Shown one piece after another: positions 9,113 through 17,791 of a stretch of DNA of 64,000 nucleotides. The notes under the pieces are model-generated. The model made no database searches and was not told the DNA's origin. It saw only the letters and a program-made list of their open reading frames with translations. A program made the position numbers and the translations under genes. The DNA comes from Paraburkholderia hayleyella (GTDB lineage: Bacteria; Pseudomonadota; Gammaproteobacteria; Burkholderiales; Burkholderiaceae): positions 766,562-830,561 of the forward strand of contig NZ_QPES01000002.1 in assembly GCF_009455685.1 (NCBI RefSeq), given 5' to 3'. Numbering within the stretch: the first letter of the stretch is position 1; each line of letters opens with the position of its first letter.

Positions 9113-9436
9113 TCAGTGGGGCACAAACTCGTGGCCCGAGTCATGGGTGTAAGTGGGCAGGTAGTCGCTTGCCAGATTATGTGTATGCAAATGCTCGCCA
9201 CGCGCCACAGGCACGGTGGCATGACCGATCACCGCGCCATAGCGCAGCACTTTTTCGTCCTGGCGCAGCGCATGGCGCGCCAGCTTGTGACCCAGACCGA
9301 TGGTTCGCGCCAGCGTCACCCATTCGCCCTCGATTTCGACCACGCTCCCCGCTTCAAGCTGCGCCGCCGCAATCAGGCAGTTGTCCTGGGGGCTAAGCAG
9401 GATCAGGCGGGAATCGGTGGCAAGCGCCAGGCTCAT
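9113..9436 (-). CDS. UxaA-family SAF-domain small subunit
   Basis: The 107-residue product matches the SAF domain that forms the N-terminus of altronate dehydratases: LSPQDNCLIAAAQLEAG, then a valine-rich strand, IGLGHKLARHAL (about 48-59), and the closing VARGEHLHTHNLAS (about 77-90). In Enterobacteria this domain is fused to the catalytic part. Here it is a separate gene 10 bp upstream of the large subunit, as in many beta-proteobacterial two-gene versions. The products should assemble into one metal-dependent dehydratase. It follows the permease gene by about 30 bp in the same operon. Confidence 0.83.
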   Translation of the reverse strand: MSLALATDSRLILLSPQDNCLIAAAQLEAGSVVEIEGEWVTLARTIGLGHKLARHALRQDEKVLRYGAVIGHATVPVARGEHLHTHNLASDYLPTYTHDSGHEFVPH

Positions 9437-9466
9437 GGGGTCTCCGTGCGCGGCTCAGTGCGCGGC

Positions 9467-10525
9467 TCAATGCGGGGCTTCGCCGCTGGCAAGCCGCGCG
9501 ATCATCAGCGAGCCAAGGATGATCGCGCCGTAAATCGCCTGAATCCAGAACGAGGGCACCTGGGCGAGCGTCAACAGGTTTTGCACGACACCCAGCAGCA
9601 AGACGCCCGACAGCGCGCCGAGCATCGTGCCCTTGCCGCCATCGAGCGAAATGCCGCCAATCACCGCGGCGGCGAACACCGTGAAAATCATGCCGTTGCC
9701 CTGGTTCGCATTGATCGCGCCCACATAGCCGGTGACGATGAGCCCGCCTAACGATGCCAGCACGCTCCCCAGCACGAACACGCCCCAGGTGATGCGCTCG
9801 ACCCGGATACCGGCTGCGCGGGCTGCTTCGGGGTTACCTCCGATCGCATACAGCGCGCGTCCCAGACGGTGGTAGCGCAGCATGAAGGCGGCCAGCCCGA
9901 AGGCCAGCAGCGCGAGCCAGACCGATAGCGGCAAACCCAGCACCAGAGTGGTCGCCAGCGCGAAGAACGAAGGCGGCAGATCGAACAGCGTGCCGCCCTG
10001 GGTCGTCCCCACCAGCATGCCGCGCAACACGATCAGCATCGCCAGCGTGACAATGAACGCATTCAGCCGCAGCCGCACCACCAGAAAACCGTTGATGAAA
10101 CCAATCAGCGCACCGGTGCCGACAATCGCCAGCAGCCCCACCGCAGCAGGCCATTGCAGGCCAAACCCGGCGGCTGCGGCAGGCATCACCAGCATCGCGC
10201 CTACGGCTGGGGCAATACCCACGGTCGATTCCAGCGACAGGTCGAACTTGCCGGTCAGCAAAATCAGCGCTTCGGCGAGCACCACGAGCGCCAACGCCGC
10301 CGACGCGCCCAGCACGCTAATCAGATTCGCTTTCGTCAGAAAACTCGGGCTGATCCATGCGCCCACCAGCAGCAGCAACCCCAGCGCGGGCAGCAAGGCG
10401 AGATCGCGCAGACGGAAAAATTCAAAACGCGCCCGCACTCCACGGGTCGCGGCCCCCGCACTCAACACCGCGCTCGCCGCACTAGCAATACCCGGTTTCA
10501 TGGCAACTGGCTCCTTCATCGTCAT
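9467..10525 (-). CDS. Sugar ABC transporter permease
   Basis: The 352-residue inner-membrane protein belongs to the RbsC/AraH-like branched permease family (BPD_transp_2) with about eight to ten hydrophobic segments. A typical motif is YAIGGNPEAARAAGI (about residues 227-241), which contacts the ATPase. The ATG at 10525 directly abuts the stop codon of the ATPase gene, with an AAGGA ribosome binding site inside the end of that gene, so the two are translationally coupled. Later ATGs at 10519 and 10501 are possible. With the ATPase and binding protein it forms a complete monosaccharide importer, most likely bringing in the sugar degraded by this operon. Confidence 0.88.
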   Translation of the reverse strand: MTMKEPVAMKPGIASAASAVLSAGAATRGVRARFEFFRLRDLALLPALGLLLLVGAWISPSFLTKANLISVLGASAALALVVLAEALILLTGKFDLSLESTVGIAPAVGAMLVMPAAAAGFGLQWPAAVGLLAIVGTGALIGFINGFLVVRLRLNAFIVTLAMLIVLRGMLVGTTQGGTLFDLPPSFFALATTLVLGLPLSVWLALLAFGLAAFMLRYHRLGRALYAIGGNPEAARAAGIRVERITWGVFVLGSVLASLGGLIVTGYVGAINANQGNGMIFTVFAAAVIGGISLDGGKGTMLGALSGVLLLGVVQNLLTLAQVPSFWIQAIYGAIILGSLMIARLASGEAPH

Positions 10526-12082
10526 TCAACATCCTTCAAGGGCTGCGATCAGGTCGTGGTCATGCCAGCCTGCGGCAAACTCGGCCACGACACGGCCACG
10601 GAACATCACCAGCACGCGGTCGCAGGTGCGCAGGTCATCCAGCTCGCTGGAGGCCACCAGCACCGCGCGGCCTTCGGTCCGCACGCGTTCGATCACCGCA
10701 AGCAAGCTCTCTTTCGATTTCACATCGACCCCGACGGTGGGATCGATCAGCACCAGCAAGCCGGGGTTGGTCGCCAGCGCGCGGGCCATCACGACTTTTT
10801 GCTGATTGCCGCCCGACAGCCCCGCCACCGCATGCGCAGGCCCCTGGGCCACGATGCCGAGCATGTCGATGGCGCGCTGGCCGAAGGCCTGTTTTTTGGC
10901 GGGAGAAACCAGGCCGAAACGGCCTAGCGTGTGGGCGATGGTCATCGACGCGTTTTCTGCCACCGATTGCGTCAGCACGAGCCCCTCATGGTGCCGGTCC
11001 TTCGGCACGCAGCCCACGCCGCAGGCCAGGGCGCGGGGCACGTCACCGGACGGCAGCGCAACGCCATGCATGCGGATCGCGCCGCTACGCGAGCGGCGCA
11101 AGCCCGCGATCGCTTCCGCCACGCTGGTGCGGCCACTGCTGCTCGCACCGGCCAGCCCCACCACTTCGCCGCGCTTCACCGCGAACGACACCTCGTGATA
11201 ATCCGCCCCGCCCAGCGCCGCCACCTCCAGCACAACCGGCGCATCCGCCGCCAGGGCTTCACGCGCGGCGGCATCCGCGACGGCGAGCCCGCCGCGCTCG
11301 CCTGTCATCGCTTCGATCAACGGCTCGCGCGGCAAGGTCGCCACGGGCGCGCTGACGATATGACGCGCATCGCGCAACACGGTGACGGTCTGGCAAATCT
11401 CATACACTTCCTGCAAATGATGCGAAATAAACAGGAACGTAACGCCTTCACGCTGCAACGTCGTGATACGACCAAAAAGCCGCTTGATGGCGGCGCCATC
11501 CAGTTGCGCAGTCGGCTCATCGAGAATGATGAAACGCGCGCCATATGACAGCGCCCGCACAATCTCCACAAGCTGGCGCGCTTCGACGCCCAGATCCCCC
11601 GCGCGAGCGTTTTCGTGAACCTCGATTTGCCAGTGGTCGAGCAACGCCCGGGCTTCACGGCGCATGGCGCGCCAGTCGAGCAGGCCACGGCGTCCCGGCT
11701 GGCGGTTGAGAAACAGGTTCTCCGCCACGCTCAGCTCGCGGATGATCGTCGAATGCTGATAGACACAAGCCACGCGTGCACGCCAGGCCTCGCGGTCACT
11801 CAAAGCGGGAGCAGCCACGCCAGCGAAGCGCACTTCCCCGCTATCCGGACCGCGCAAACCGGTCAGCAGCGAAACCAGCGTTGATTTACCCGCGCCATTG
11901 CGCCCAACCAGCGCATGCGATTCGCCAGGCATCACGCTTAGATTCACGTTTTGCAAGGCCGCCGTCGAACCGAAACGGCGGCTCACGTTGCAGGCTTCGA
12001 CCACAGGGACGATCGTGTCAGTCAGCGGCGCGAAACCAGCAAAATCGGCGAAATCGGAAAAAGTAGCAGAGAGCGCGCTCAT
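10526..12082 (-). CDS. Sugar ABC transporter ATP-binding protein (two ABC domains)
   Basis: This RbsA/XylG-type protein of about 518 residues has two ABC modules. The first has a full Walker A (GRNGAGKST) and a Walker B (FIILDEPTAQLDG). The second has a degenerate P-loop (GASSSGRTS) but an intact signature, LSGGNQQKVVMARAL. This asymmetry is normal in carbohydrate-uptake class 2 ATPases. The start MSALSATF at 12082 makes a 4-bp ATGA overlap with the stop of the binding-protein gene; an ATG at 12100 would lie deeper inside that gene. It sits second in the operon. Confidence 0.88.
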   Translation of the reverse strand: MSALSATFSDFADFAGFAPLTDTIVPVVEACNVSRRFGSTAALQNVNLSVMPGESHALVGRNGAGKSTLVSLLTGLRGPDSGEVRFAGVAAPALSDREAWRARVACVYQHSTIIRELSVAENLFLNRQPGRRGLLDWRAMRREARALLDHWQIEVHENARAGDLGVEARQLVEIVRALSYGARFIILDEPTAQLDGAAIKRLFGRITTLQREGVTFLFISHHLQEVYEICQTVTVLRDARHIVSAPVATLPREPLIEAMTGERGGLAVADAAAREALAADAPVVLEVAALGGADYHEVSFAVKRGEVVGLAGASSSGRTSVAEAIAGLRRSRSGAIRMHGVALPSGDVPRALACGVGCVPKDRHHEGLVLTQSVAENASMTIAHTLGRFGLVSPAKKQAFGQRAIDMLGIVAQGPAHAVAGLSGGNQQKVVMARALATNPGLLVLIDPTVGVDVKSKESLLAVIERVRTEGRAVLVASSELDDLRTCDRVLVMFRGRVVAEFAAGWHDHDLIAALEGC

Positions 12083-13140
12083 TTGAGGGTATTGCCCCAC
12101 AAATTCCGCTCATCGACATTCGCTTTGGTCACGAGGGGCGCGGGCAGTTGGTCCTCGAGCGTGCCGTTGGGGCTCTGAACGATCACGCTGCCATGCGCGG
12201 TAGGGCCGGGCTTGAAGTGCTGCCCAGCCAGCAAGGCCTTGAGGTAATAGAGCCCGTACTTTGCGTACAGATCGGCCGGTTGCGAGATGGTGGCGTCAAT
12301 CTCGCCGTGGCGAATCGCCTCCAGCTCATGAGGAATGCCATCGTTGCTGACGATCACAATATGTCTGGCATCGCCCAGGGCAAACAGCATCTGTTTGCGC
12401 CGCAGGGTTTGCAGCGTGGGCGACAGATAAACACCGCCCGCCTGCAGGTAGATCGCCTTGAGATCAGGATTGGCGGTCAGCAGGCTGTCGAGTGACGTCG
12501 CAGCAACGTCGCTTTTCCAGCCCGCCGGGATTTCCAGCAAGGTCAGACGAGGGTAGCGTTTCATGCACGCCCTGAACGCCTGCGAACGGTCACGGCCATT
12601 CACCGAACCCAGATCGCCCATGACCTGTACCACCTTACCTGCCGCCACGTGCGTACCAATGTACTCACATGCTTTTTCACCATATGCATGGTTGTCCGCC
12701 CGTACGACCAGCGCCACCTTGCCTTGCGTGGGCGCAACGTCCACGGCAACCACAGGCACCTGTCTGGCCGCAGCCGCGTCTAACGCGCGGCTGATCGCGG
12801 CCGAATCCAGGGGCCCCACAACAATGCCTCGAGCTCTCAGGTTCAGCATGTTGTTCATGTCGGTGATCTGTTGCATCGGATCACCATTCGAATTGACCGG
12901 CGCCAGTAAATCCAGGCCCAGCTCCTTCGCGTACTGCGGCAGATAGTTGTTATAAGACTGCCAAAACGGCGAGGTCAGTAGCGGTAAAACCACGCCAACC
13001 CTGCTCTTGTCCGTCGCCTGGGCCCATGCCTGAGCACTCAATGCCAGGCTCACCCCGCAGACAGCGGCCATACCCGCTACCGCTAGCAAGGTGCGCCGCC
13101 ACAACCGGTGAACCGCATGCGGCCCTCGTGCGAACGTCAT
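12079..13140 (-). CDS. Periplasmic sugar-binding protein of ABC transporter
   Basis: The 353-residue protein begins with a signal peptide (Arg-containing start, hydrophobic core, cleavage probably after AQAWA near residue 39). The mature part is a type-1 periplasmic binding protein of the ribose/galactose class: VGVVLPLLTSPFWQSYNNYL, then DMNNMLNLRARGIVVGPLDS and IVSNDGIPHELEAIRHGEI. It should deliver a monosaccharide to the downstream ATPase and permease. It is the first gene of the nine-gene minus-strand operon (binding protein, ATPase, permease, SAF subunit, dehydratase, AKR, lactonase, SDR, FAH-type hydrolase). Confidence 0.87.
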   Translation of the reverse strand: MTFARGPHAVHRLWRRTLLAVAGMAAVCGVSLALSAQAWAQATDKSRVGVVLPLLTSPFWQSYNNYLPQYAKELGLDLLAPVNSNGDPMQQITDMNNMLNLRARGIVVGPLDSAAISRALDAAAARQVPVVAVDVAPTQGKVALVVRADNHAYGEKACEYIGTHVAAGKVVQVMGDLGSVNGRDRSQAFRACMKRYPRLTLLEIPAGWKSDVAATSLDSLLTANPDLKAIYLQAGGVYLSPTLQTLRRKQMLFALGDARHIVIVSNDGIPHELEAIRHGEIDATISQPADLYAKYGLYYLKALLAGQHFKPGPTAHGSVIVQSPNGTLEDQLPAPLVTKANVDERNLWGNTLK

Positions 13141-13250
13141 GTCTCTCTCCTGATGGGGCTAACGCGCCCCGATTTAAGCCAACGAGGTTAAACCGGGCCT
13201 GACCGCCTGACGCTTTTTCTCAAAACTGACGCGTCTTAATTCATCAATGA

Positions 13251-13280
13251 ACGTATTATTCATATGCAAATAGAATACGT
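13251..13280. promoter_or_regulatory. Inverted repeat in the divergent promoter region of the sugar operon and iclR-like gene
   Basis: The 311-bp gap 13141-13451 separates the divergently transcribed binding-protein gene and IclR-type gene and must hold both promoters. Inside it, ACGTATT (13251-13257) and AATACGT (13274-13280) form perfect 7-bp inverted arms with a 16-bp spacer, in the AT-richest part of the gap. This is a plausible operator for the adjacent IclR-type regulator. The assignment is inference; no other protein site was recognised. Confidence 0.4.
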
Positions 13281-13451
13281 CAAGAAATGGATTGGGTCTG
13301 TGAGGCCAGGACTTTCCCCAGGCTGGGTGCCCCCATTGCAGAGGGCGGGCTTTACACTCACGCCTTTGTGACATTTAGACCCGGCGCGTTCACGGACAGA
13401 CACACGCGTTGACGCTCGCGCGGCACACGAAACCCAACGGATCGAACACCG

Positions 13452-14285
13452 ATGATGGAAGAACAGGAAAAAACCGGGAAAGACGAGAAAGATGAGAAAG
13501 ACGATGCCGACCGTTATCGCGCCCCGGCGCTGGATAAGGGACTGGATATTCTCGAGTTGCTGGCGCAGCAGAAAGACGGGCTGACCCGTGCCGAAATCAC
13601 CCGGCAACTGGGACGCAATGCCAGCGAGATCTATCGCATGCTGGAGCGGCTCGTGGTGCGCCAGTATGTGGCGCGCTCGGCGGGGGGCGACCGCTACTCG
13701 CTAAGCCTCAAACTGTATGCCCTGGCACATCGCCATCCGCCCATGCAGCGCCTGATCGTGGCGGCCCTGCCGCTGATGCAGCGGTTCGCCGACGAGGCCG
13801 AACAATCCTGTCATCTGAGCGTGTACGACCGTGGCAACCTGCTCGTCATAGCCCAGGTCGACGGGCCTGGCACATGGGGCATTTCGGTACGGCTGGGCTC
13901 GCGCGTCGGGTTGATTGGCACCGGCTCAGGACGGGTACTGCTGGCATTCCAGAATGACGCGCAACGCGCCCAGATGCTGAGCGAACACACGGCCGTCAAA
14001 GGCGAAATCCCGCTCGACGAAACCGAACTCAACGCCACCTGGGACGCCGTTCGCACGCAAGGGTTTTCACAGAAAGACAGCCAGCAGACGGTCGGCGTGA
14101 CCGACGTGACTTTTCCGGTGCTGGGGCCCGCAGGCCAGGCCATCGCCGCCTTGACCTGCCCGTATCTGCGACGGATCGACAGTTATGCCGCGCCCACGCT
14201 CGAAGCCACCACGGCGCTTTTGCGCGCGACGGCTGGTGGGCTATCGCTGATGCGTCAGGCGGACGCTTCAATGCCAGGGGAATGA
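13452..14285 (+). CDS. IclR-family transcriptional regulator
   Basis: The 277-residue protein has an N-terminal winged helix-turn-helix (about residues 27-88; ALDKGLDILELLAQQKDGLT, then ITRQLGRNASEIYRMLERL) and a C-terminal IclR effector domain including GRVLLAFQ and the Gly/Val-rich GVTDVTFPVLGPAGQAIAAL segment. The first ~20 residues are highly charged (Lys, Glu, Asp repeats) and look like a flexible leader. It is divergent from the sugar operon and almost certainly controls it; IclR regulators usually respond to a pathway intermediate. Whether it represses or activates cannot be seen. Confidence 0.88.
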   Translation: MMEEQEKTGKDEKDEKDDADRYRAPALDKGLDILELLAQQKDGLTRAEITRQLGRNASEIYRMLERLVVRQYVARSAGGDRYSLSLKLYALAHRHPPMQRLIVAALPLMQRFADEAEQSCHLSVYDRGNLLVIAQVDGPGTWGISVRLGSRVGLIGTGSGRVLLAFQNDAQRAQMLSEHTAVKGEIPLDETELNATWDAVRTQGFSQKDSQQTVGVTDVTFPVLGPAGQAIAALTCPYLRRIDSYAAPTLEATTALLRATAGGLSLMRQADASMPGE

Positions 14286-14383
14286 ACCTGGCACGCAGGC
14301 ATGACGAAGACGTTAGAATGGCGGCCCGCTTAAAACCTCGCCGCATGTATTGCTCCATCGCATGCGCGCCAATCTAGACCCTC

Positions 14384-14926
14384 ATGGCCAAACTTCTGAC
14401 CGACCCCGAATTCCAGCGTTTCTCCGAACTCCAGCAAAAGCAGGCCAGTTTCACGATTACCAGCGACGAAGCCGACGAACTGCGTGACATCGTCGCTCGC
14501 GCGCAAAAAAAGCGCGATGACCGCGCCGCCGCGATGCAAGCCGTCGAAGCCCATATCGCGCAGTTCGGCATGACGCCAGACGAGTTGTTCTCGCCTGAGC
14601 AGATCGGTGAAGCGGCCCGCGCCTATGGCTTGATTCCCGCTAGCAAGAAAGAGCGCGTGCTGCCGCCGTCGATCACGTTCAATGGCAAGCCCTATCCGTG
14701 GAGCCGCAATCTGCCTGACGAAGTGCGCGTACCGCTGTTCGAGGCGTTTCGCGCGGGGCTATCGGTGAAGGAATTTATCGCTACGCCTAAAGATACGTTG
14801 CGCTGCGCCGCGGCCATCGCGCGCCTGGAACGCGAAACAGGCGCGGCTTATGCGAGCGAGTGGCTGGAAGAGCTTGCGCTGACGCGGCAGCATATTGATG
14901 AGGCTGCCGCGAAGCTGGCGAGTTAG
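14384..14926 (+). CDS. Hypothetical protein, 180 aa
   Basis: I do not recognise a defined family. The product is soluble, begins with a charged helical stretch (FSELQQKQASFTI, then DEADELRDIVARAQKKRDDR, about residues 13-48), continues with VEAHIAQFGMTPDELFSP and ends in a helical domain with WSRNLPDEVRVPLFEAF near 105-120. The phrase FGMTPDELF faintly resembles the linker of H-NS-like proteins, but the C-terminal DNA-binding motif of that family is missing. Codon use and the clean ATG start support a real gene. It lies between the IclR gene and the T6SS locus with no clear tie to either. Confidence 0.6.
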   Translation: MAKLLTDPEFQRFSELQQKQASFTITSDEADELRDIVARAQKKRDDRAAAMQAVEAHIAQFGMTPDELFSPEQIGEAARAYGLIPASKKERVLPPSITFNGKPYPWSRNLPDEVRVPLFEAFRAGLSVKEFIATPKDTLRCAAAIARLERETGAAYASEWLEELALTRQHIDEAAAKLAS

Positions 14927-14960
14927 CGCGCGAGGCAATCGCGCGGCGCTTTCGCCCGGG

Positions 14961-14995
14961 CTGGCTGTGCTGGCTGTGCTGGCTGTGCTGGCTTG
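14961..14995. repeat. Short tandem repeat, 9-bp unit CTGGCTGTG
   Basis: Three perfect copies of CTGGCTGTG and a partial fourth lie between the 180-aa gene and the end of the T6SS locus. The repeat is non-coding as annotated and could vary in copy number between strains. Confidence 0.8.
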
Positions 14996-15043
14996 TTACC
15001 GCGCCTGTGTGCGGTATGCCGATCAGGTCATCGGGCGCTTCGA

Positions 15044-15063
15044 TGACCCTGCCAGCAGGGTCA
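15044..15063 (-). terminator. Hairpin downstream of the second tssL
   Basis: TGACCCTGC and GCAGGGTCA form perfect 9-bp arms around two bases, 7 bp after the tssL-like stop codon at 15070. There is no clear T-run after it in the minus direction, so it may terminate weakly or only protect the 3' end of the long T6SS transcript. Confidence 0.45.
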
Positions 15064-15069
15064 GTCACA

Positions 15070-16308
15070 TCAGTTCGATATGGTTACTTCCACGCGACGA
15101 TTTCTTGAGCGCCCCTGTGCCGTACCGTTATCGGCTAGAGGTTCGGCATCGCTTTGTCCGCTCATGTCGATATGCTGCAACGGTACGCCCGAGGCGGAAA
15201 GAATTTTTGCGACCTGCTGTGCGCGTGCTTCGGAGAGCGCCTGATTGGTCCCCTGAGGCGTCGTACTCGCCGACAGGTTGTCGGTATATCCGGTAACACT
15301 GACGCGTGCGGCAGGCGCCAACGTGGCGATGGCCCGCCCTGTCGAAGCCACGACAGAAGCCCACCAGGGCGCCACGGTCACCTCGCCGGAGGCATACATG
15401 CCGTTGAACCTGAGCGTCAGCGTGTTCGGGTAGTTTGCCTGGTCCTGGCGCAAATCGACGTTCCCGGCAGTTATCTCGTCGCGCAGGCTCACTTCGAGCC
15501 GCTGCGCCAGGGCATCGAGCGATGACGTCGCCAGGACGGCAGGCTGGCTGCGAACCCAAGGCGCGAGCACTGCGTATCCCGCACCCCCGAGCAGCAGCGC
15601 CGTGACCAGGCCCGCCAGAAGCCACACCCGTGATCGGCGAACCTGGGCAGGCCGCACCCACGGATCAACGCTCTGCCGCGGCAACCGGAGCGGAACCGGT
15701 TCACTGTCACGCAGGGCGCCCAGACCGCCGGTCACCACCACGTCATGCACGTGTTTGCGAATGCTCATCAAGCTAACCAGATGAGTGTCCGCATAGCGGT
15801 ACCGCCCCTGAAAACCGAGATCGAGAATGTTCTGGTACAGCTCGATCAGGTCGAGATGCTCGCGCGGACTGTGGAGCGCCTCGTCAATCAAACGAAATAA
15901 CCGGTCACCCCCCTGGCGATCGTGGTCCAATGCAACCGCCAGGCTGTTTGACTGCCAGTCAGCGCCCGCCATATTGCCCTTGCCCCACTGTGCCTGCATC
16001 GCTGCTTCGTCGAGGGCCGTGCACAAGCCGTAGCTCGCGCGGACCACGTGATCGGCCCGAAGCTTCAGTTCGTGACAAACCCGCGTAAACATCCTGAGCT
16101 CATGCTCCAGCCATTGGCGCCGTTGCGCCACGGCCTCAGGGTCCAGCATGGCAGGCGTGCTAGCCAGTGCCAGCAGCAAGCTGCGTGCGGCTTCATGCAA
16201 CGGGTTGGGCGCTTGTTCTGCTGCCCTGAGGCGCACGGCAAGAGGCAAAGAAACCTGCACGCCGGCCTGATTTTTCAAATCGGCTGCCGCAACCTTCATC
16301 GTGTTCAC
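15070..16308 (-). CDS. tssL: TssL-like protein, DotU plus OmpA domains (second copy)
   Basis: The 412-residue protein has an N-terminal DotU domain (LCTALDEAAMQAQWGKG near 95-110; PREHLDLIELYQNILDLGFQGRYR region near 148-170), one transmembrane helix (about 228-250) and a C-terminal OmpA-like peptidoglycan-binding domain with GYTDNLSAS (about 340) and GRSRNRRVEV at the end. TssL forms the T6SS membrane complex with TssM and TssJ; the OmpA domain anchors it to the cell wall. A different TssL of the same architecture lies on the other side of tssM (20500-21816). It is the last gene of the minus-strand T6SS arm. Confidence 0.88.
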   Translation of the reverse strand: MNTMKVAAADLKNQAGVQVSLPLAVRLRAAEQAPNPLHEAARSLLLALASTPAMLDPEAVAQRRQWLEHELRMFTRVCHELKLRADHVVRASYGLCTALDEAAMQAQWGKGNMAGADWQSNSLAVALDHDRQGGDRLFRLIDEALHSPREHLDLIELYQNILDLGFQGRYRYADTHLVSLMSIRKHVHDVVVTGGLGALRDSEPVPLRLPRQSVDPWVRPAQVRRSRVWLLAGLVTALLLGGAGYAVLAPWVRSQPAVLATSSLDALAQRLEVSLRDEITAGNVDLRQDQANYPNTLTLRFNGMYASGEVTVAPWWASVVASTGRAIATLAPAARVSVTGYTDNLSASTTPQGTNQALSEARAQQVAKILSASGVPLQHIDMSGQSDAEPLADNGTAQGRSRNRRVEVTISN

Positions 16309-16342
16309 CTCCTGGCATTTATGGATTCGTGGATTCGTGCAT

Positions 16343-17791
16343 TCATGGAGTCACCGGAGTCACCTTGCCCAGCGTTCCTGGCAACATGCCGCGCGGCAAT
16401 CCGGGCGGCGGGCCGCTATCCGCCAGACCGAACACAGGCATCGACGTCGGGCAGCGAAACGTCTTCAATACATCGCTCGTCAGCGGGTTCGCTACGCTTG
16501 CCGCGCTCGCCACATCGAGTACCGCTTTGCGGCCATCGAAATCGAACGCGATGCGGGTACGTCCAGGCGTTGCCGTTGCAACAATTTGCCCTTTCCGCAG
16601 CAGCCGCATCAGGGCCCAGGGGCCATCCGTTGCGAGCGTCGAGGTGTCGGGACGAATGCGCGGACTGGCTGTGATTTCCGTATGCACACCACCACGCGGC
16701 CCGGGCCACGATACGGCGAATGGCACAACCGGACCATGCTGATAGAGCGACGTCTGGCCGTCGATGTCGAGCGACAGGCTCATGATCGTCGGATCAAGTT
16801 CAGGAATCCGGATCTCGGCCTTCCACGTCAGTTGCTTGTGACCCGGATCGTTGAAGAAAACCTCGCGGATTGTCTGCGCCTGCTCGAACGGCTTGAGATC
16901 CGGGCCTTGCACCGGTTCCGTCGCACCGGGCAGGGTCCGGTAGCGCCATGGCCTCGCGGAGGTGTCAACGAATGGCGCGAGTGTCTTCGCAAAGAAATCA
17001 TCAAGCACCCCGCCCTGGGCGAACACGCGGGTGAAGTCGTCGATACTGACGTCACGCTTGCTGTCAGTCGCAAACGGATAGTTGCCCTCGATCGTAAGCC
17101 TGCAGGTATCCCCAACCACAGCCTGCATCTGGCGCGACAGCAACTGGCCCATGCCCTGATTGACCTCGCGCGAACCGTCCGTGGCAAGTTGCAGCAGGAC
17201 CGCCCGAAAAGGTGCGGGCATCGTGTCGGCCGCCATCTTGAGCTTCGCTGCGGCATCGTTCGCGGGTGGCATGCTGTTGTTCAGCAGCGCGTTGTCGGAC
17301 ACTGTCAGTGCCGTGAAGTAATCGTTCAACAGGTTCGTCACGCCATCAAGCCCGGTCTTGCCAGCCTGCCCCGCCACTTGCTGGCTTCCTTGAGCCTCGG
17401 CATTGCCGCTCACGACCTCACGCAACGCAGCGAAATGGTTATCGACCTGTTCACGCTCGATCCGTTCGGATGCACGAATACCCAGTGCCTTGCCGGCTTT
17501 CTGGTTGAGTTGGTCGGCCGCCTTCTGCAACAACGAACTGTCTGGGTTGGACGTCGGTTGCGTCAGCGTCGTTTCGTGAACGGCTGCGCGCGCCAGACGC
17601 GCAAGCGGAGAATCAGGGGCCGCGAAGCGGCGCAACACCTGAAGATTGAAAGCGAGGCTTGTGCCGCTTACCGTCCGGATATCGTTGAGAAATGCGTCCC
17701 ACTGCTGGGCATACTCCATCAGATACGCGCGCCGGATCGCATCTGTCAGCGCGTCGTCCATACCGCCTGGGTCGCTCACTAACTCAGCCGT
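16343..17791 (-). CDS. tssM: TssM (IcmF-like) C-terminal part, out of frame with the N-terminal part
   Basis: This reading frame carries the last ~480 residues of TssM, the IcmF-related and C-terminal periplasmic domains that contact TssJ. Examples are MDDALTDAIRRAYLMEYAQQ, then YFTALTVSDNALLNN and VSWPGPRGGVHTEI. It is not an independent gene: the family alignment runs straight through from the N-terminal part once one base is dropped from an A10 run on the coding strand (17791-17800). An internal ATG at 17761 could start a 472-residue fragment, but no strong ribosome binding site is apparent. Without slippage or correction, the product of the upstream frame would lack this whole periplasmic region. 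Confidence 0.8.
   Translation of the reverse strand, partial: TAELVSDPGGMDDALTDAIRRAYLMEYAQQWDAFLNDIRTVSGTSLAFNLQVLRRFAAPDSPLARLARAAVHETTLTQPTSNPDSSLLQKAADQLNQKAGKALGIRASERIEREQVDNHFAALREVVSGNAEAQGSQQVAGQAGKTGLDGVTNLLNDYFTALTVSDNALLNNSMPPANDAAAKLKMAADTMPAPFRAVLLQLATDGSREVNQGMGQLLSRQMQAVVGDTCRLTIEGNYPFATDSKRDVSIDDFTRVFAQGGVLDDFFAKTLAPFVDTSARPWRYRTLPGATEPVQGPDLKPFEQAQTIREVFFNDPGHKQLTWKAEIRIPELDPTIMSLSLDIDGQTSLYQHGPVVPFAVSWPGPRGGVHTEITASPRIRPDTSTLATDGPWALMRLLRKGQIVATATPGRTRIAFDFDGRKAVLDVASAASVANPLTSDVLKTFRCPTSMPVFGLADSGPPPGLPRGMLPGTLGKVTPVTP

Noticed and set aside
16301..17782. A 493-codon open frame on the plus strand opposite the tssM C-terminal part
   Set aside because: Arg/His-rich with no domain; the opposite strand encodes conserved TssM sequence.
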